Positions 23,955 through 36,240 of a DNA stretch of 64,000 nucleotides are shown here, piece after piece (positions within the stretch are counted from its first letter, which is position 1; the number at the start of each line of letters is the position of its first letter). The translations under genes and the position numbers were made by a program. This DNA is from Styela clava (taxonomy: Eukaryota; Chordata; Ascidiacea; Stolidobranchia; Styelidae), in the NCBI RefSeq assembly GCF_964204865.1, contig NC_135264.1:5858001-5922000 (forward strand). The letters are read 5' to 3'. The notes below the pieces were generated by a model. It had not been told where the DNA came from and searched no databases. It was given only the letters and a program-made list of their open reading frames with translations.

Positions 23955-26179
23955 CTACTGCCAGGCAAAGCACATATCTTCCCATCCTATACTTGTTACT
24001 TGATTGTGAGTGGCAAATACATTCCACATATTATAAATTGCCTTTGCTGTCGGAGTTATGGTTCTGAAGTGTGAAAATCCCTTCAATCCTGAAAATATTT
24101 AATGCAAAATGCAATATCATTGCATGTACTAATTTTATACATCACTATGTAACATTATTGTATTTACCTATTGGTGTGCAGAATCCCATGACAAAATAAG
24201 TGTCGTAATCTGTCATGAAGAAATACTCGCCTCGAAATAGGTTGTCTGCATCTGAAATGATAGTTGTAAGTGGGAGCTAATAAATGTAAACCTTGGTCCA
24301 AATATTGCAATTTTGCAAGGTGATAAACCATGGAAATACTTAATAAAAGATTGTCGGCTCTAGGGGCATTGTTCGCGGGCCACAATAGTGCCAAGAATAG
24401 GTAAACAGTTCAATACAAAACAAACGCTTTAATTATGGAAACAAATTGATAAGTAGTCATTTATCCAGCAAAACATGCAGAAACCACCAAAAACTTACTA
24501 AAACATGCAAATGTGTTTCTATATTTATATTTAGCGTAAGATTTCAAACTCTTTCAAACTGAAAAAGGGCTTCCGCTAATGTAAGTGCTTCCGAATATTG
24601 AGGGTAATTTCTAATATATATAGGCAGCATTTTTTGCAATTATGTTTAGGCTGGTTGCAAAAAACACCTGGCATTAATTATATTGTTAGACTTTAACATT
24701 AATATTAAGTTATCAGGCATAGCCAACCTAAGCTATCAGAATCCGCATTCAATTTTAAGTTCTCTGCGATGCCAAAATTGTTAGCATATATTCCTGACCA
24801 AAAAGATAGACAGACAGATAACAATTAAGCCTGCCGAGAACATCATTCAACTTCGCTAGTTGCCTCAGTTAGTCATAACTCAGACAATTCAGTGACATTA
24901 GCGATGAAACAACAAAAGCTTTTTCTGGTAAATGTTATTACGAAACAACACTAAATGCGATTTTTTGATTACTCGCCGAATGCGACGCGGGCTACAGATA
25001 ATGAAGGTTGGGAAAATGGGCCTGGGTTCAGACCACCCTGTTCTAGACGGTCAAAGCAGAATGCGGCAAGTCTTGGGTCTATATATTAGTATATATCCGC
25101 AATTAAACCAACAATTTCTACTTACAAGTATCTAGCTCTTCATTTGTTGCGCCACCACCTGGGGTATCAAAATACAACTTCTTGAGTTTTGCCAGAAACG
25201 AAGTTTCTAAAAAAAAAAATATTGGTTATGTTCATTAATGTCGAGAATACAGTGTGTTATATTTCTAACAGCAGGTTTTCAATACGCTACGTCGATGCAA
25301 ATTTGAGAATTTCGGTAAATAAGACATTGTCTTATCAGTAATATATATTGCTAATGCGGGTTTGAGCTTAAGTGCCTATTTTTACAGATGAAATTAATTC
25401 GATAAATTGTGTGGCTGAAAAGTTTACTAGATACACAAGTAATGGAACAGTAAATGGAATTGCGATTTGGTGCGATTAGCGCTCGCCTAGGATAAGAAAT
25501 TATAAAATGCTTTTTTAGAAATACTACAAAATTAATTCAATGTAGAACTATTTTTTCTGTATGTTGTGTCTTTGTCACATTGTTGATTACAATTCACAAT
25601 GATACAAATTGCGCTCACTGAGTTGTTGATCTATGATGTATGTTTCGCCCTCTCTTCGGATAAAGTGTAACTGGAAATCCATTGTATTCTTGTTGAATAG
25701 CCTTTAACAAAGGTTATAAATTAAGCAAACAAATAAACAAAAACGCTGCTACGTGATTTGCTCTGTCAAATGCACTCATAGAACTTTACAGTTTACACAA
25801 ATCGATCAAACTAGACAGTCTATATTTGAATAAGATTACTGCTAGTTCACCCGCGAACGCTCAGAGTTAGGTTGAACATAACTCCATCTTCTGGTGCTTC
25901 GAAATGATGTATATCATGACATGTTCTCGGAAATTTACCAGTATTACCAGGATTCGGAATGTCAAGTCCATCAAACCATGTTCCTTTTATTTTGCCGAAC
26001 TGAAATACAAATACACTTGAAAATTATTTGAATTCCACTGCATGTACCGCCCTGAATCGTTCGTTAATCGGGGTTCTATAGCTAATTTATCTGAATACGA
26101 AGGTTGTGTACAAGAAAAAGAACGAAAATGTGTACAGCTGTATATTGTCGAATTCAACTTCTTAATTCGTCAACTATAC

Positions 26180-26230
26180 CAGTGGTCGGCAACCTTTTTC
26201 GGTTGACGGACCGGTAAAGCCTGACAAAAC
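26180..26230 (+). mobile_element. hAT left-end fragment in lipocalin A intron 1
   Basis: CAGTGGTCGGCAACC followed by GACGGACCGG resembles the ends of the hAT elements at 26634 and 47988. No matching right end was found, so only a fragment is claimed and the right limit is arbitrary. Confidence 0.45.
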
Positions 26231-26633
26231 TTTGGCGGACCACCTTTATACAAATAAACTAAGCCTATGCAATAAATCATACGCATTAGGAAATTTACTA
26301 AAAACGACGGTTATGCTATTTAATGCGATATCTGTATTTGTTTGATGGCCATTAACTGTTCTCATATTCGAGACATTGACACACGTAACATGGTTCGTAC
26401 ATCTAACCTACTTCGATATTATATCGTTTTTGTAGTTATTAATATTGATAACCAGGCCTCACATTAAGATTTCGGGTTAACAATGCTTGCATCAAATTGT
26501 TGGGGAGATCTTATTCGGACTGATGAGAGACATTCCTATACGGGCGTAGAGACAATAATTGGCCCAGCATTATTGCAACATACTGACATGGCAATTGTTT
26601 ATGAAGTCAGACTTGCTGATCAATAGTGTTGTG

Positions 26634-27442
26634 CAGGGGTCGGCAACCTTCATGTTCTTGCGGGCCAAATATACACGTTTCAGGTAGCGCGCGGGCCGCA
26701 ATATTTCCGCCTTCGAACAATCGCTACATTAATTAAACTTCAATTTATGGCGCATTTGCATTGCTGCCCTTCTCGCCTGTCCCAATGAGATGTGTATGTA
26801 GCGTTTTTTTAATATATTATCCAACAATACATTGTTTCTATTTATCTATTATTAATGTGAAAGATGATGTTTTTATGGCAACTCGTCGTCCAAGTGATGA
26901 TCTGACAAGCGAGTACAAATTTTAATCCAAGTTTAATGCATTTCAGATAAAGCTGCTCAAGGCCATATGTTCTTCCGAACGTGGACTTTACACCTTTTGC
27001 CCTAACGCACAGATGAGCTGTGGCGCAGTCCCGGGTTTCGGGATCGAAATTTCGACGACTCGTTTTGTAACGAGTTTAATTAAAACATTGAAACTCTTAA
27101 TAACTGCGATGCTGACTGGGCATATCGAGCAAACTGGTTTTGTAATGCCCACGAAAGAAAATACTTTTCCGTCCGAGCACTTTGGAATGCTCGACCCTTG
27201 TCGCTCCGTTTTCCGGACATTTTTAAATTTTAAAAATCGAAATTAACTCGAACGACATACAACTGAAGCCACTTGTTTCATAAGAAGCGCCGTACAGCAG
27301 CACTTGTCACCACATAAATTCGTGTAGGGACAATAATAAATTTGGGATCAATTTTTGTTTTATGTATTGAATGTCGAGTGGTTCGAGAGTCGCAACAAAT
27401 TAGCTCGCGGGCCGCATTTGGCCCGCAGTTTGCCGACTCTCA
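26634..27442 (-). mobile_element. Internally deleted hAT element keeping a BED-finger relic
   Basis: The left end is CAGGGGTCGGCAACC and the right end reads inward TGAGAGTCGGCAAACTGCGG. Flanking GTGTTGTG (26626-26633) and ATGTTGTG (27443-27450) match 7/8. On the minus strand an ATG at 27220 opens MSGKRSDKGRAFQSARTEKY followed by FLSWALQ. After a one-base shift it continues KPVCSICPVSIAVIKSFNV, the typical start of a BED-finger hAT transposase (C-x-x-C, then N-x-x-x-H), with the histidines lost. It lies in intron 1 of lipocalin copy A. A truncated relative at 59139-59330 keeps the same start (MSGKRREFAT-stop). Confidence 0.85.
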
Positions 27443-28930
27443 ATGTTGTGTTTGTCTGGTTTACTGTTGAGTGCTGTTTTTTAGTCGTAGGGCTTGTGGT
27501 TAGATTGTAGAGGTTTTATTACGGCCTCGTCTGTTTTTTAGGCTTGCACGTAATTGACAAAAATCAATTCCGTAATTACGGCCAAATCGATTTCGTAATG
27601 ACCCCGTAATTGCGATATTTTTTCACACATTTAAACCTATCATAACAACCAATTGAATCCACTTCATTTTCGATTGGGACATCGAGTTTGGGTTTTCATA
27701 TTGCTGACAGTACTACACGCCGGCGACAGATGTTAAGACAAGAGAAGAGTGAATTCAAATTAATTTTATTCCGATTTTTATCTTTTGTGCTAGCTTTGAT
27801 TTCCTTTATCATTTTTGCAAATTAACCGTCCCAATTTTATGCGATCAATTTTATCATTACCGACACTGGTATACGGATATTTATGAAACGATAGTTGACT
27901 TTTTTAAAATCGTATTAAAAAAAAAACGTCGGGTTTCCAATTTATCAATGGCACGACGAGCGTATTCTTTCGTTTGATTATACTTGCGCTTGCCTCGCGA
28001 CGAAGACTTGTTATTGCACCGTTTTTAACATTATTCGACTTTACTACCTAGTCAGCATTTTATAATAATTATTGATGCCGACTTATTGACGTTATTCCCA
28101 TTACCATGCTTCATATTACATTAAATCATTTCGCGGCCTAAATGTTGTAACATTATTTGCGACAAATTTAGATCAAAAATTAATTATTTGCGCATAATTT
28201 AAATAACGTACTTATATGACATGGCTTTTCCGAAAATACGAGGTTATATCGCAAAAAAATGCATATTGTGACATTTATTTTGCACTCACGAAGAAATCGA
28301 CTTATTTTTCCAACTCAAGTCGACGATCCTATCGGCCAAGATTGACACAAATTTGGTCGAGTGTCGGTGGTATTCAAGAATCAAAATAAGTTGCCGCATT
28401 TGGTAAAGACAGTTAATCATATTTGGCCGAAATATTGCGAGGCATTGTGGAAAATATATTGAGCAAGGACAAGTCCGGACTGATATAAAACGATAAAACC
28501 GGTAACAGAACATCAAGGTTTTATAATTGAAAATGGTTCTCGCACAGAATAAACACACTGGCTCCTACTTGATATTTAATAGTAGTTAAATTGAGAATAT
28601 TGAACTGTTGAAAACAAAAAACGATCGTCGAAATTCCTAAATCTCGTTGCCTTGGTTAAATATAATCCAATGTTAGCATTATTAGCAATAGTTAGCATTA
28701 TTACATTATTAAAAAAGGTTAAAATATTTCATTTTTATTCTTCATTTTAAAAGTGACTAATGTGCGACTTCGTCAAAATATTATACCAACAGAAAAAGTT
28801 TTTGATAAATTTCAAAGATTTCTTACCCTGTCCCAGTCAATAGCTTGATATTAATCTGTTTTGGAGCAGAGCTGAGAAGTTGCCGTTTCTCCCGAAAAAT
28901 ATATCGCAGCCAAAAATATGTCGATCTTCA

Positions 28931-31610
28931 TTCCAACCATTTTTGCACGAATATGTCGCAGGTATATTGTTCTCAAATGTGCCCATAATAACTTGGTATC
29001 CTTTTATATATTTTTCGAAATAAATGTCGAAATATTTAGATGGAAAAAAAAAGCTTTAATCTTAATCGTCTAAGCAAAGGCTAATACTATATAACCGTAT
29101 TTCCATCAATGAAACAATATATAAAAACAATGCATCAAATCTAATATGGCCATTGTTGTTCTTGTGCGCACACAACAGTAAGTTAATAAAAGTAAAATTT
29201 TTGACATTTTAGGATATTCGGTAAAACACGAAATGCCAAAGTTATCAAAGCAGTATAGGTTGGTCAATATCCAACGGTTTATAATATTTGATTATTCAAA
29301 ATATGACATTTGAAATCCCCCGACTGTTCAACGAACTGAAGCTATTTATTTTATGAATTAAAAAATCGCATGAATTTGCAAGTAATTTTCCTGTGAAGCC
29401 GGTAAATGTAAAGGTCATGTACGTGCATGTTCGGTAAATCACGAAATGCTAAAGTTGTCAAAACAGTAAGGATTGAATTATTTTATTCGCTTTATGGTAA
29501 TTACCTTTCCAAATACTGTATGGTCTATTTTGTCTGTCGCATAAATATGCAACCATTATTTCTGTGACATCGCTAAATGTGAACGTCATGCAAAACATTT
29601 ATGGACACATTTCTGGATTACCACCATGGAAAATTAGTGGTTATATATCCGTTCGTGTTAAAAGGCGTATGATCCAACTACTCACCAGACGGCGAGACAA
29701 GTCTGAATTCAAATGTTTCTACCACGCGCCATTTCATTTTCACGCTCATTCTCAACTAACTTGGTACAGGATTGAAAAAGGGAATGCAACGAATGCTCAT
29801 TACAATTCGGGTTTGATTTTAAATATATATATATATTTTATTTTTGTATCTTTTTTTTAATTTTTATTGTAATATCCCTTGAATCGTGGTGAATCTAGGG
29901 CAAGTCAGTGCGTTTCAGCAGTTGCGCACGCTGCCAGAATTATGATTTTAAAAATGTAAGAAAAAATTTTGCTCCGACTTCCTATCTTATCGCGTAGCTT
30001 TATCGCCAAGTTATTAGGCTGCCTGCACCAAAGTCATAAGATTTTAAGAACAATGTTTATTCGACATATTAGAGAGAAGTTTTGATTGAAAAAGGCAAGA
30101 TAAATCATGAAACATAGCTCACGGTCTTGCTGAACACAGTCAAAAGCAAGTTTATAGAAGACCGCTATTCGCCTAAATCTGGGTGTGTTGTTAATACAAC
30201 GTCGGAGGATATTCTTGATGTCACGTCTTTTGATAGCCCGGAATCTATATAGACAAGACACAATGAAAACGTATCGAATGCGCCACTCTCAGCCCCTCTA
30301 TCCACAAATAAGACACATGCATAAATCAGCTTCTTCTTTATACACTTGGCAAATAACAGCGGTTTTCTTAAATGAATAAAACACAATTGATTAACTTAAG
30401 TCACAAAGCATTTATCAACAACAAAAGGCTAATTTCTTACCAAACGTTTTCCGATCCGAGTGGCTTATACAATTACAATATATATATATATATAAAAGAT
30501 AAGTTAACAGTCAACAATACGGACAAATATCTTCGGCTATTACACGACGAATACGTAATGCAAAAATGACGGAAAGGAAAACGCTAAACCAGACAACAGA
30601 TAAAATTACTAATTTACGCTACAAGCAAAGGGAATAATTGTAATAACGGTTCTACAATGATTATTTACAAGGCAGCGCACGATGCACTGTACACAGAGGC
30701 AAAATGTACGATAAAATTGTAAACAACGTACGTTTACAACGTAACACTTGGATAGGTGGCAAGCAACGCAGCTTGCTACCTAAGTTCGAATCTCATGAAA
30801 AGTGTGACAATGTGCGGTAGGATTACTCACCGTCGCGGGGTTACTTCGATGTTCGATTTGAGTTTGCGAGTAGTGGGACCGCACGTTCATGACCCGCCCG
30901 AATATAAAATCACTCATTTCTCGGAATATTCAAAAACATTTCTTTGCTAACTATTAAATTGCTAGAAATAACATTCTCACTAGAGATCATTTACGTTGGT
31001 GAAAAGCAGTATAGTCGTCGTAGCAAATAAATGTAAACGACTAGTTATGACGTTCTTGGCAAATAGTCAAGAAATATGTCGCCGGACGTTCACATTTAAT
31101 GGTGTCACAGTAATAATATTTGCAAATTTATGCGACAGTCAAAAATAGATAACATATCGAAAGTCAATTACCATAAACAGTTGAAAATTATTCAAAACGT
31201 ATTGTTTTGATGATTTCAATATTTTTTCATATTTTCATATTTTGAATAGTCAAATATTATAAACCGTTGGTAATTGTCCAACCCTTACTGCTTTAACAAC
31301 TTTAGCATTTCGTGTTATACCAAATATACTCAAATATCGAAAATTTTACTTCTATTAGCCTTCCTTTGCACATAAAAACAACAACGGCCACATTAGATTT
31401 GAGGCATTGTTCATGTATAACAAATTGCTCACTTGTGGAAATAGGGTCATATAGTAATAGCCCTTGCTTAGACGGTTGACTTTGAAAAGCATTTTTTAAT
31501 CTAAATATATCGGCATTCATTTCGGAAAAAATATTTAAGTAATACCAAGTTTTCATGGGCGCATTTGAGAACAGTATACCTGCAACATATTTGTACAAGA
31601 ATGGTTGGAA
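28931..31610. repeat. 2.7-kb imperfect inverted repeat around the lipocalin A 5' end
   Basis: The left arm (28931 to about 29590) and right arm (about 31085 to 31610) are reverse complements with indels. TTCCAACCATTTTTGCACG (28931) pairs with CAAGAATGGTTGGAA (to 31610). AAACACGAAATGCCAAAG (29224) pairs with CTTTAGCATTTCGTG (31301). TGTCTGTCGCATAAATATGC (29531) pairs with GCAAATTTATGCGACAG near 31120. The outer tip of each arm contains the lipocalin start ATGGTTGGAA pointing outward, so the arms are duplicated lipocalin 5' regions placed head to head. The loop (about 29600-31080) shows no recognised gene. Confidence 0.8.
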
Positions 31611-31885
31611 TAATCAGTCCCATATCAGTCTCCTTCGAACAAAAAAGAGAGTAGAACTATAATCATAGCCATAACAATATTAACAAGATGATACGGGTAA
31701 TCCTCATGGTTAAAATTTGATTCGACAACATCTTTACAAAAACCTTCAAATAATACATTTTTTTTTTTTCAAAATATGAAATCTTGCGTCTATTTTCTTC
31801 TTGTAAACAGCCTACGCTTTCAAAAAAATTGACTAATGTTTCCTGATTAACGATTAATGGCGCAAGCTGATTTCATTTGATATAT

Positions 31886-31935
31886 AATAGGATGGGAAGA
31901 TATGTGCTTTACCCCACGAAATAAAGTCGACTAAA
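31886..31935 (+). pseudogene. Last-exon scrap of a third lipocalin copy
   Basis: TAGGATGGGAAGATATGTGC followed by TTTACCCCACGAAATAAA matches the last exon of copies A and B (GWEDMCF then the stop region). Some following 3' sequence (CCAACTATATTTACA) also resembles that of copy B at about 58560. With the outward-facing start region at 31601 this looks like a collapsed plus-strand copy whose middle exons are gone. Confidence 0.7.
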
Positions 31936-33410
31936 AACCAATTCTTTCAGTGAAGTGAAATGAATACACGACATCCAACTATATTTACAAATTATTTGTG
32001 ATCGCCCACAAAAACATATTACGGAGTCAGTTAGCAATGGAAGTGCAAACGTCACCAAAATGCTATTGGTTTTTTCTATTTTATATTCGGCCATTCGTGG
32101 ACCAATTTTGCTGGTTTTCTAAACGCGCCACCACGTGAATTTTTTAGCTATTTAATTCTCATCAAACTTGGGCAATATGCTTTACCTAGATTTAAAGCTT
32201 TATTATATTACCGTTGTAAATTGTGCAATTTTACAGTTCATATTTAAAATTAACCTTTCGTCTTCTGTTTTTCACAAATCGCGAAAACAATGAGGAACCC
32301 TTGAGTTCATGACAATTATGCAGGTGTGGTGAATGAATTGTATACTTTAGAAAATAAACAATTTCCGATATTTGACATAATGAAAAATAAAATTAGTTTC
32401 AATTTAATTTTATATCGTATCAAGGAAGTTGTTATACATTAAACAGACATATCGGACAAAATTAAACTCCTTGAACAATTTCTACTATGTTTCTCCCATA
32501 GAATTTTGTCTGCATTTGTATTGTATTGCACATTCACGGGCGCCATCCCCCTTCATATGATAGGAATTTCATGCGAAATGTGGCGCCTCCTGTTAAATTA
32601 TTGAAACTAGAGATCCGTTTTTATATATATATTATAGTTAAGATTTTTTTTCAATTTTTGAGCTCAATTCCGGTAAGTGAACAAATATAAATATATCGCA
32701 GAGGCTGTCTGTTTCACATGACCAGTAACACTATGTTAGGCATCGGTTGTTTTTGAGATAGTACCAAGTCGTACTCCCCAATGCCTTAGATTCAGAATGT
32801 AAAGACTTTAGCTTGCCTTCTTAGAACAAGTAAATAGACGAGAAAGACGCGTGTGTACGCAATTTGATTCTGATAAAAAAAAAAACAGGCGAGGTTAAGC
32901 ATTTTGCCTAACCTTCCGATTTCTTTTTGTATAATTTTTTTTTGTAGTTTTATTTGAAATAGTTAACAGATTATAAAGGATTTGAATCAGAGAGTATAAA
33001 ACTAATTTAGAAGATAACGCAAAAAACGCGTAATTTACGTTTGGTAACATTTTTATTAATTTATTTCAACGTGGTCAAAATATGTAGAAATTTGGACAAC
33101 GTTGAAATTTTTTGATGGATCAAGATTTATTGTTACCAGTATAGGTGGCATTCACAAAAAAGATCGAAAGACATGCAATTGAAACAGTAATGAAAAAAAA
33201 ACTACGCTAAGAGTACTAATTAATCAGTTGTATAGGTATAGCGAATATACAAGCAAAAAATTAACCGTAATATTCCAAGTGAATATGAATAGCAAATTTG
33301 CAAAGTATCTATTCATTAAAGTATTAATTATTATTATATGTCTTTGATAAAAATATGCTTCGAATTAGTTATCATATACTTTTTTGTTTACAGATAAATT
33401 AGAAGTAAGA
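31936..33410. other. Stretch upstream of the first ficolin-like gene
   Basis: No gene or bounded element was seen. Near the 3' end TTTGTTTACAG at about 33391-33401 is an acceptor-like site 9 bases before the ATG. The same arrangement occurs in the other ficolin-like copies, which suggests an intron in the 5' untranslated region. Confidence 0.4.
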
Positions 33411-35538
33411 TGAAGTCATACATATCCATCGTTTTTGTACTTTTATTATGCAGTTGGTCAGTCGTTAGCCATTATAGTCAAGAAGATACTGGACACTGTA
33501 CAGCGAAGTACGAATCCTGCAAACTACATCAAGAAAACGTTGAACGAGGAGAATGATGTACCAATCAGATAATACTTTCAATACCTTCAATAATACCTTC
33601 AATACTTATTCCTATGCATCTGGAATATTAAATTATTACTCTTATTACTCTGAGTGATATTTTAAAGCCAGCATCGTAATTATGTTTATCACGTCGCTTT
33701 TAATAACGATATATTGCATTGCTTGTATTACATTATAGATTTTACTACGGATGCCTTTCTATAAAATTCTTAAGGGCTTAATAGTTTTACATGAACTAGC
33801 TTGTATTAAAAATAAAATTAAATATATATACAGTGATTAAACGTGCATTCATTTCACATTTCCTGTATCCTTCATAGTCATTGCTCAAAGTTAATACTAC
33901 AAAAAATATATGTTTCGTCAATAAATCGGTATAATTGTAAATTTAAAATTCAGAGCGTTATTATCCTGATAGCTGTCGAGGATTACACAAACTCAATTCT
34001 CTTTCTTGGAATAAAACCGGAGGAGTTTTTGAAATCTATCCTACCCCTGTTTCTGATAAGATTGAAGTTTACTGTGATCTCATGACAGATGGAGGAGGAT
34101 GGATTGTGAGTTAAATCGATTCATTGTTATTTATAATTTAACAATTTTGTCGCGTACTTTTCTAATATTGAACACGAAATGGACGTATGGATAGTTTTGA
34201 TATTATTATTTGTTATTGTTGTTGTATTCTTTTTTGTAGTTTCTTCTAGTTGCATTTTTCTTAAACTACTATTTTTAGGTATTTCGAAAATTACTGTGGA
34301 ACTCTTTTGAAAAATTGATCGCTATCGCAAGTATATACCGTATATTTTAATATAAATCTCCGAGCGCATCAGTGATCGGAAATCTATCTGATCAATCTTT
34401 TCCATGAAAACTCATGCAAGCACACTCATCCAGACAAAGGTGTCAGATTAAAACTATCCCAAATCTTCGTACAATTAAAACTAAATCGATAAGGTATATA
34501 ATTAAAAATAGAATGTTTTACAAAGGTATTTCAACGTCGAATGGATGGCTCTGAAGACTTTTATCGTGGATGGGATGATTATGTAAAGGGGTTTGGAAAT
34601 ACGATTGGAGAATTTTGGTTTGGTGAGTTTTTTATTCACTTGAATGGCATCAACCTTATTTTGCTGCAACAAGTTCCTAAAAATGTTGACAATTGAAAAA
34701 TGCTCGAGATATACTTCATCGCGTCCATTTTAAATATATATATTGCTTCCTACCATGCAACCTTCAATGGTTGACGAAAAACTCCTGATCATAGTATGAA
34801 ACATGAAACTTATGCAAACCAGAAACTGGATGACGATATTCTATAGAATCTATACAATCTGGTAAAAAATGAAAATTAACTCGCGGCAACTGTTAGACGT
34901 AATGACATCAGTCGATTACGTGAAGAGCACCATATATAGCTATGTGGACAACAATTTTAAAAGCCCGTATTTGTGTTACTGATATACATTATGAAGCCAG
35001 TACATTAAATTTTTAGGTTTAGAAAATATCTATCAGATGTCGAAAGATAAGACATATGAACTCAGAGTAGACATGGAAGACTGGGAAGGAAACAAAGCCT
35101 ATGCAAAATATGGGTATGATTTCGAACCTTCAATTTAATGTAAACTTTATAATCAAGTTTATAAATGTATGTTTTTATATATCCTATTTTTTCTAGAGCA
35201 TTCTCGATCGGTGATTCTTCAACAAATTATCGCTTAACGGTGGGTCAATACAGTGGAAATGCTGGAAATTCTTTAGAAGACTCCTATCAAGGACAACCCC
35301 TATACATCAAGGACGACCCTTCACAACGAAAGACGCAGATCATGACATAGTATCTTACAACTGTGCCGACACTTACAAGGGAGCGTTCTGGTACGGAAAT
35401 TGTCATGCAGCAAATTTGAATGGGCTGTATATCAATGGAGGAAATGCGAAATATGGAATATCTGTTACCTGGAAAGCTTGGAAAGGCTATTATTATTCTC
35501 TGAAATTTGTTGAAATGAAAATGAGGCAAAAGCAGTAG
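33411..35538 (+). pseudogene. Ficolin-like gene 1, disabled
   Basis: A paralogue of the genes at 44657 and 52369. Exon 1 starts MKSYISIVFVLLLCSWSVVS (signal peptide), then QEDTGHCTAKYESCKLHQE. A TGA follows at the place where the sister genes have TCA, and the collagen segment is absent. No 57-base second exon was found. Fibrinogen-domain exons remain at 33954-34105, 34526-34622, 35017-35113 and 35197-35538 with normal splice sites. The last exon is about 14-17 bases longer than in its sisters because a short block (ATCAAGGACAACCC / ATCAAGGACGACCC) is duplicated, which shifts the frame to a TAG. In the correct frame the calcium-site region KDADHD, NCAD, GAFWYGNCHAANLNG and the end LKFVEMKMRQKQ are still readable. 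At least three independent lesions make it a pseudogene. Confidence 0.92.
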
Positions 35539-36115
35539 CCGAATTATGCGATGAGTTTACATACAATATTTCATTATTCAGCATTTGTAAAATACAAACG
35601 TTTTATCTCCGCGATTCAAGTAGTTTTAATGGTCACAATGGCCATATATATGATTTTAGGAAGTGACAATGCTCTTTTGGAAATCCGATAGTCTGTTTAC
35701 AAAGGGTCTAGCCACCCAAGGAGTGTTGTTCATACTTTATCGCTGTCATATAGACAGCGAGATTGGACTTTATGGCAACTGAACAAGATATATACTGCCA
35801 ATGGAGTGCAGTGCTTTATGTAAAAACTTGTCCAAATTAAAAATGGTAATAAATGTGTATAGACCTGTATAATGCTTGTTCTTACAATTCTGAAAACAAT
35901 ATATTTGAGCGTGATGATAATCTTGAAAATATGAGATATACTAATACAAACAAATATGAGATAAAAGTAAAGAAAATAGGTCGAAAAAGATGTAGCGTAA
36001 GAACATCGCCTGTATGAAGAGACAATGGACAACATCCGTTCGATTAATAGGCTAAGGTAAAAATAATTAAAGTGAGTAGACGTTAGAAACATAGGCAACC
36101 AAATCTTTCAAATTT

Positions 36116-36240
36116 ATGTGCAATAACCCTGAATATTGCAACCATGGTGGAACCAACGATTGTGCAGCCGTGCAGTTTCACGAACACGCAATCTTGCCAA
36201 GCAAGTAAAACCCTCCGAGGAATTGGTTTGCTATAAAGCC
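36116..36240 (+). pseudogene. EGF-like exon fragment (paired with 49224)
   Basis: The frame from 36116 reads MCNNPEYCNHGGTND-C, an EGF-like start. After an indel the block GCCGTGCAGTTTCACGAA reads PCSFTNTQSCQ. The block matches 49224-49330. Both copies lie downstream of a ficolin-like gene and both are out of frame, so they belong to the duplicated unit. The domain identity is weak. Confidence 0.35.

Larger units (their letters stand above)
23955..28940 (-). pseudogene. Lipocalin gene copy A, six exons, one nonsense codon
   Basis: A secreted small-ligand-binding lipocalin by motif. Exons on the minus strand are 28940-28827, 25999-25851, 25701-25619, 25206-25126, 24251-24168 and 24088-23955. 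All junctions are GT-AG, phases agree throughout, and the total is 645 bases (215 codons). Exon 1 gives a signal peptide (MKIDIFLAAIYFSGETATSQ, ATG at 28931 or 28940), then LCSKTD, a TAA, and YQAIDWDR. Copy B has GAA at the TAA position. Exon 2 has the lipocalin motif GTW (KIKGTWFDG) and TCHD; exon 3 has LHFIRREGETYIIDQ; exon 5 has the second signature TDYDTY followed by GFC; exon 6 ends IGWEDMC-FAWQ-stop. Four cysteines (LC, TC, FC, MC) could make two disulfides. Apart from the TAA the frame is intact, so recent loss, a polymorphism or a sequencing error are all possible. Intron 1 is about 2.8 kb and holds hAT insertions. Confidence 0.85.
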
